DNA of 35,000 nt from Symbiodinium natans (lineage: Eukaryota; Sar; Dinophyceae; Suessiales; Symbiodiniaceae). Within the stretch, counting starts at the first letter, position 1; the number at the start of each line of letters is the position of its first letter. A model generated the notes under the pieces. That model saw nothing but the letters and a program-made list of their open reading frames with translations. It ran no database searches and was not told where the DNA came from. Both the position numbers and the translations under genes were made by a program. Positions 34,193 to 35,000 of the stretch are shown here, piece by piece. The DNA lies in NCBI GenBank assembly GCA_905221605.1, contig CAJNDS010002355.1, positions 60,001 to 95,000 on the forward strand, in the 5' to 3' direction.

Positions 34193-34544
34193 CCCTCCCA
34201 CACCCTCTCAGTCCGTCAAACGCGATTTTTGAGCAGCGGGCCAGGCTGAGCCCGTAAAAGGGCCCCTGGTCCAGCGAACAAGGTCGGAGTCGGGACAGCC
34301 TCCAGAGGGTCCAGGGAGGCCTCCAGGGGGGGCCCCCAGGCCAGGGTTGGGCGGGCCTTCCGAGAGCAGGGACGTCGGGTTTAGGGTTATAATATATAGA
34401 CAGTCACTGAGCTAGGCGACTGTAGCCTGGCGACCCCTCAGGGGTGCGGTTGGCAGGCTCTGCAGCTCAGCAGAGCCTGCCATGGTCTCGCTGAGCGCTC
34501 GACGGCGCCCACTCACCTCTGGAATGAGAGGGGTGGTGGGCGGG
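34193..34544. other. GC-rich spacer with a strong hairpin
   Basis: GGGTCCAGGGAGGCCTCCAG-type low-complexity sequence (34300-34345), a trace of TTTAGGG at 34379 and the 13-bp stem-loop at 34451-34482. No gene is seen. Confidence 0.6.
34451..34482. other. Perfect 13-bp stem-loop
   Basis: TGGCAGGCTCTGC (34451-34463) pairs perfectly with GCAGAGCCTGCCA (34470-34482) around the 6-nt loop AGCTCA. There is no T run after it. It could be a small TIR remnant or a structured RNA; the role is unknown. Confidence 0.9.
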
Positions 34545-34795
34545 TTTATGGTTTAGGGTTTAGGGTTTAGGGTTTAGGGTTTAGGGTTTAGGGTTTAGGG
34601 TTTAGGGTTAGGGTTTAGGGTTTAGGGTTTAGGGTTTAGGGTTTAGGGTTTAGGGTTTAGGGTTTAGGGTTTAGGGTTTAGGGTTTACGGTTTAGGGTTT
34701 AGGGTTTAGGGTTTAGGGTTTAGGGTTTAGGGTTTATGGTTTAGGGTTTAGGGTTTAGGGTTTAGGGTTTAAGGTTTAGGGTTTAGGGTTTAGGG
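34545..34795 (+). repeat. Long interstitial telomeric array, about 35 copies
   Basis: Nearly perfect TTTAGGG with scattered single-base changes (TTTACGG, TTTATGG, TTTAAGG, one TTAGGG). Confidence 0.98.
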
Positions 34796-35000
34796 CGTCT
34801 CGCCGCGCCGCGGCAGTAGATGTCATGCGGAGATGGCGCCCCAACACACCCAGGGGGTGTGAGGGGGCGGCATATGTCGCGGCGGCGTATATTGAAGTTG
34901 GAGCCACCACAACCAGAAAGGTTGGGTTGTTTTATTTTTCCCACCCCCTGCTTACGCAGGCATCCACCCAACTTTTCTCCTTTTAGGGTTTCGGGCTAAC
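34796..35000. other. GC-rich terminal spacer
   Basis: CG-rich start, then ordinary sequence ending in a TTTTAGGGTTTCGGG word. A 62-aa minus frame begins in the array and is not called. Confidence 0.5.

Noticed and set aside
33812-34249. 145-aa open frame
   Set aside because: It starts in the 132-bp tandem repeat and ends through the poly-G tract (Gly run). Only the recurring peptide is of interest, and it is reported as a repeat.

Overview
This 35 kb window looks like gene-poor nuclear DNA from a eukaryote whose telomere unit is TTTAGGG. Roughly a third of it, judged by eye, is made of interstitial arrays of TTTAGGG (or CCCTAAA) and close variants. There are about 100 separate blocks, each from about 20 to 440 bp, in both orientations, separated by mostly 60-300 bp pieces of unrelated, often GC-rich sequence. 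TTTAGGG telomeres are known from land plants, many green algae, dinoflagellates, cryptophytes, chromerids and others. The very dispersed arrays, moderate GC, long homopolymeric C or G runs and lack of compact genes fit a dinoflagellate (for example Symbiodiniaceae) or a similar protist best. That is inference: no gene or rRNA is present to prove it.

No protein-coding gene, rRNA or tRNA can be supported. The longest open frames are artefacts of repeats whose unit length is a multiple of three (21 bp, 57 bp, 132 bp), of poly-C/poly-G runs, or of telomeric arrays.

Layout. 1-7 kb: dense telomeric arrays with short spacers, the first terminal-inverted-repeat (TIR) elements, and the first poly-C/poly-G cassette (4.19-4.53 kb). 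7-13 kb: several small TIR elements, some with a telomeric array inside, and the second poly-C/G cassette (8.84-9.20 kb). 13-19 kb: an ATC microsatellite, degenerate C-rich arrays, the third poly-C/G cassette (14.33-14.57 kb), then alternating arrays. 19-25 kb: AT-rich spacers with decayed trinucleotide repeats, an AT-rich TIR family, and a 21-bp minisatellite element (23.29-23.95 kb). 25-31 kb: more TIR elements, the longest telomeric block (29.66-30.10 kb), and a second copy of the minisatellite element placed directly after it. 31-35 kb: a 57-bp tandem repeat, homogenised octamer arrays, a 132-bp tandem repeat, a G-rich tract and a final long array.

The main result is a set of short, non-coding, MITE-like families defined by comparing copies within the window. 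At least four families can be recognised (named here TIR-A to TIR-D), plus single candidates. In three TIR-A copies a telomeric array sits inside the element near its right end, and each array is bounded by a short direct repeat of element sequence (7, 9 and 11 bp). This is the footprint expected if telomeric repeats were inserted at a staggered break. It suggests a route by which telomeric sequence could be inserted into, and then carried by, mobile elements.
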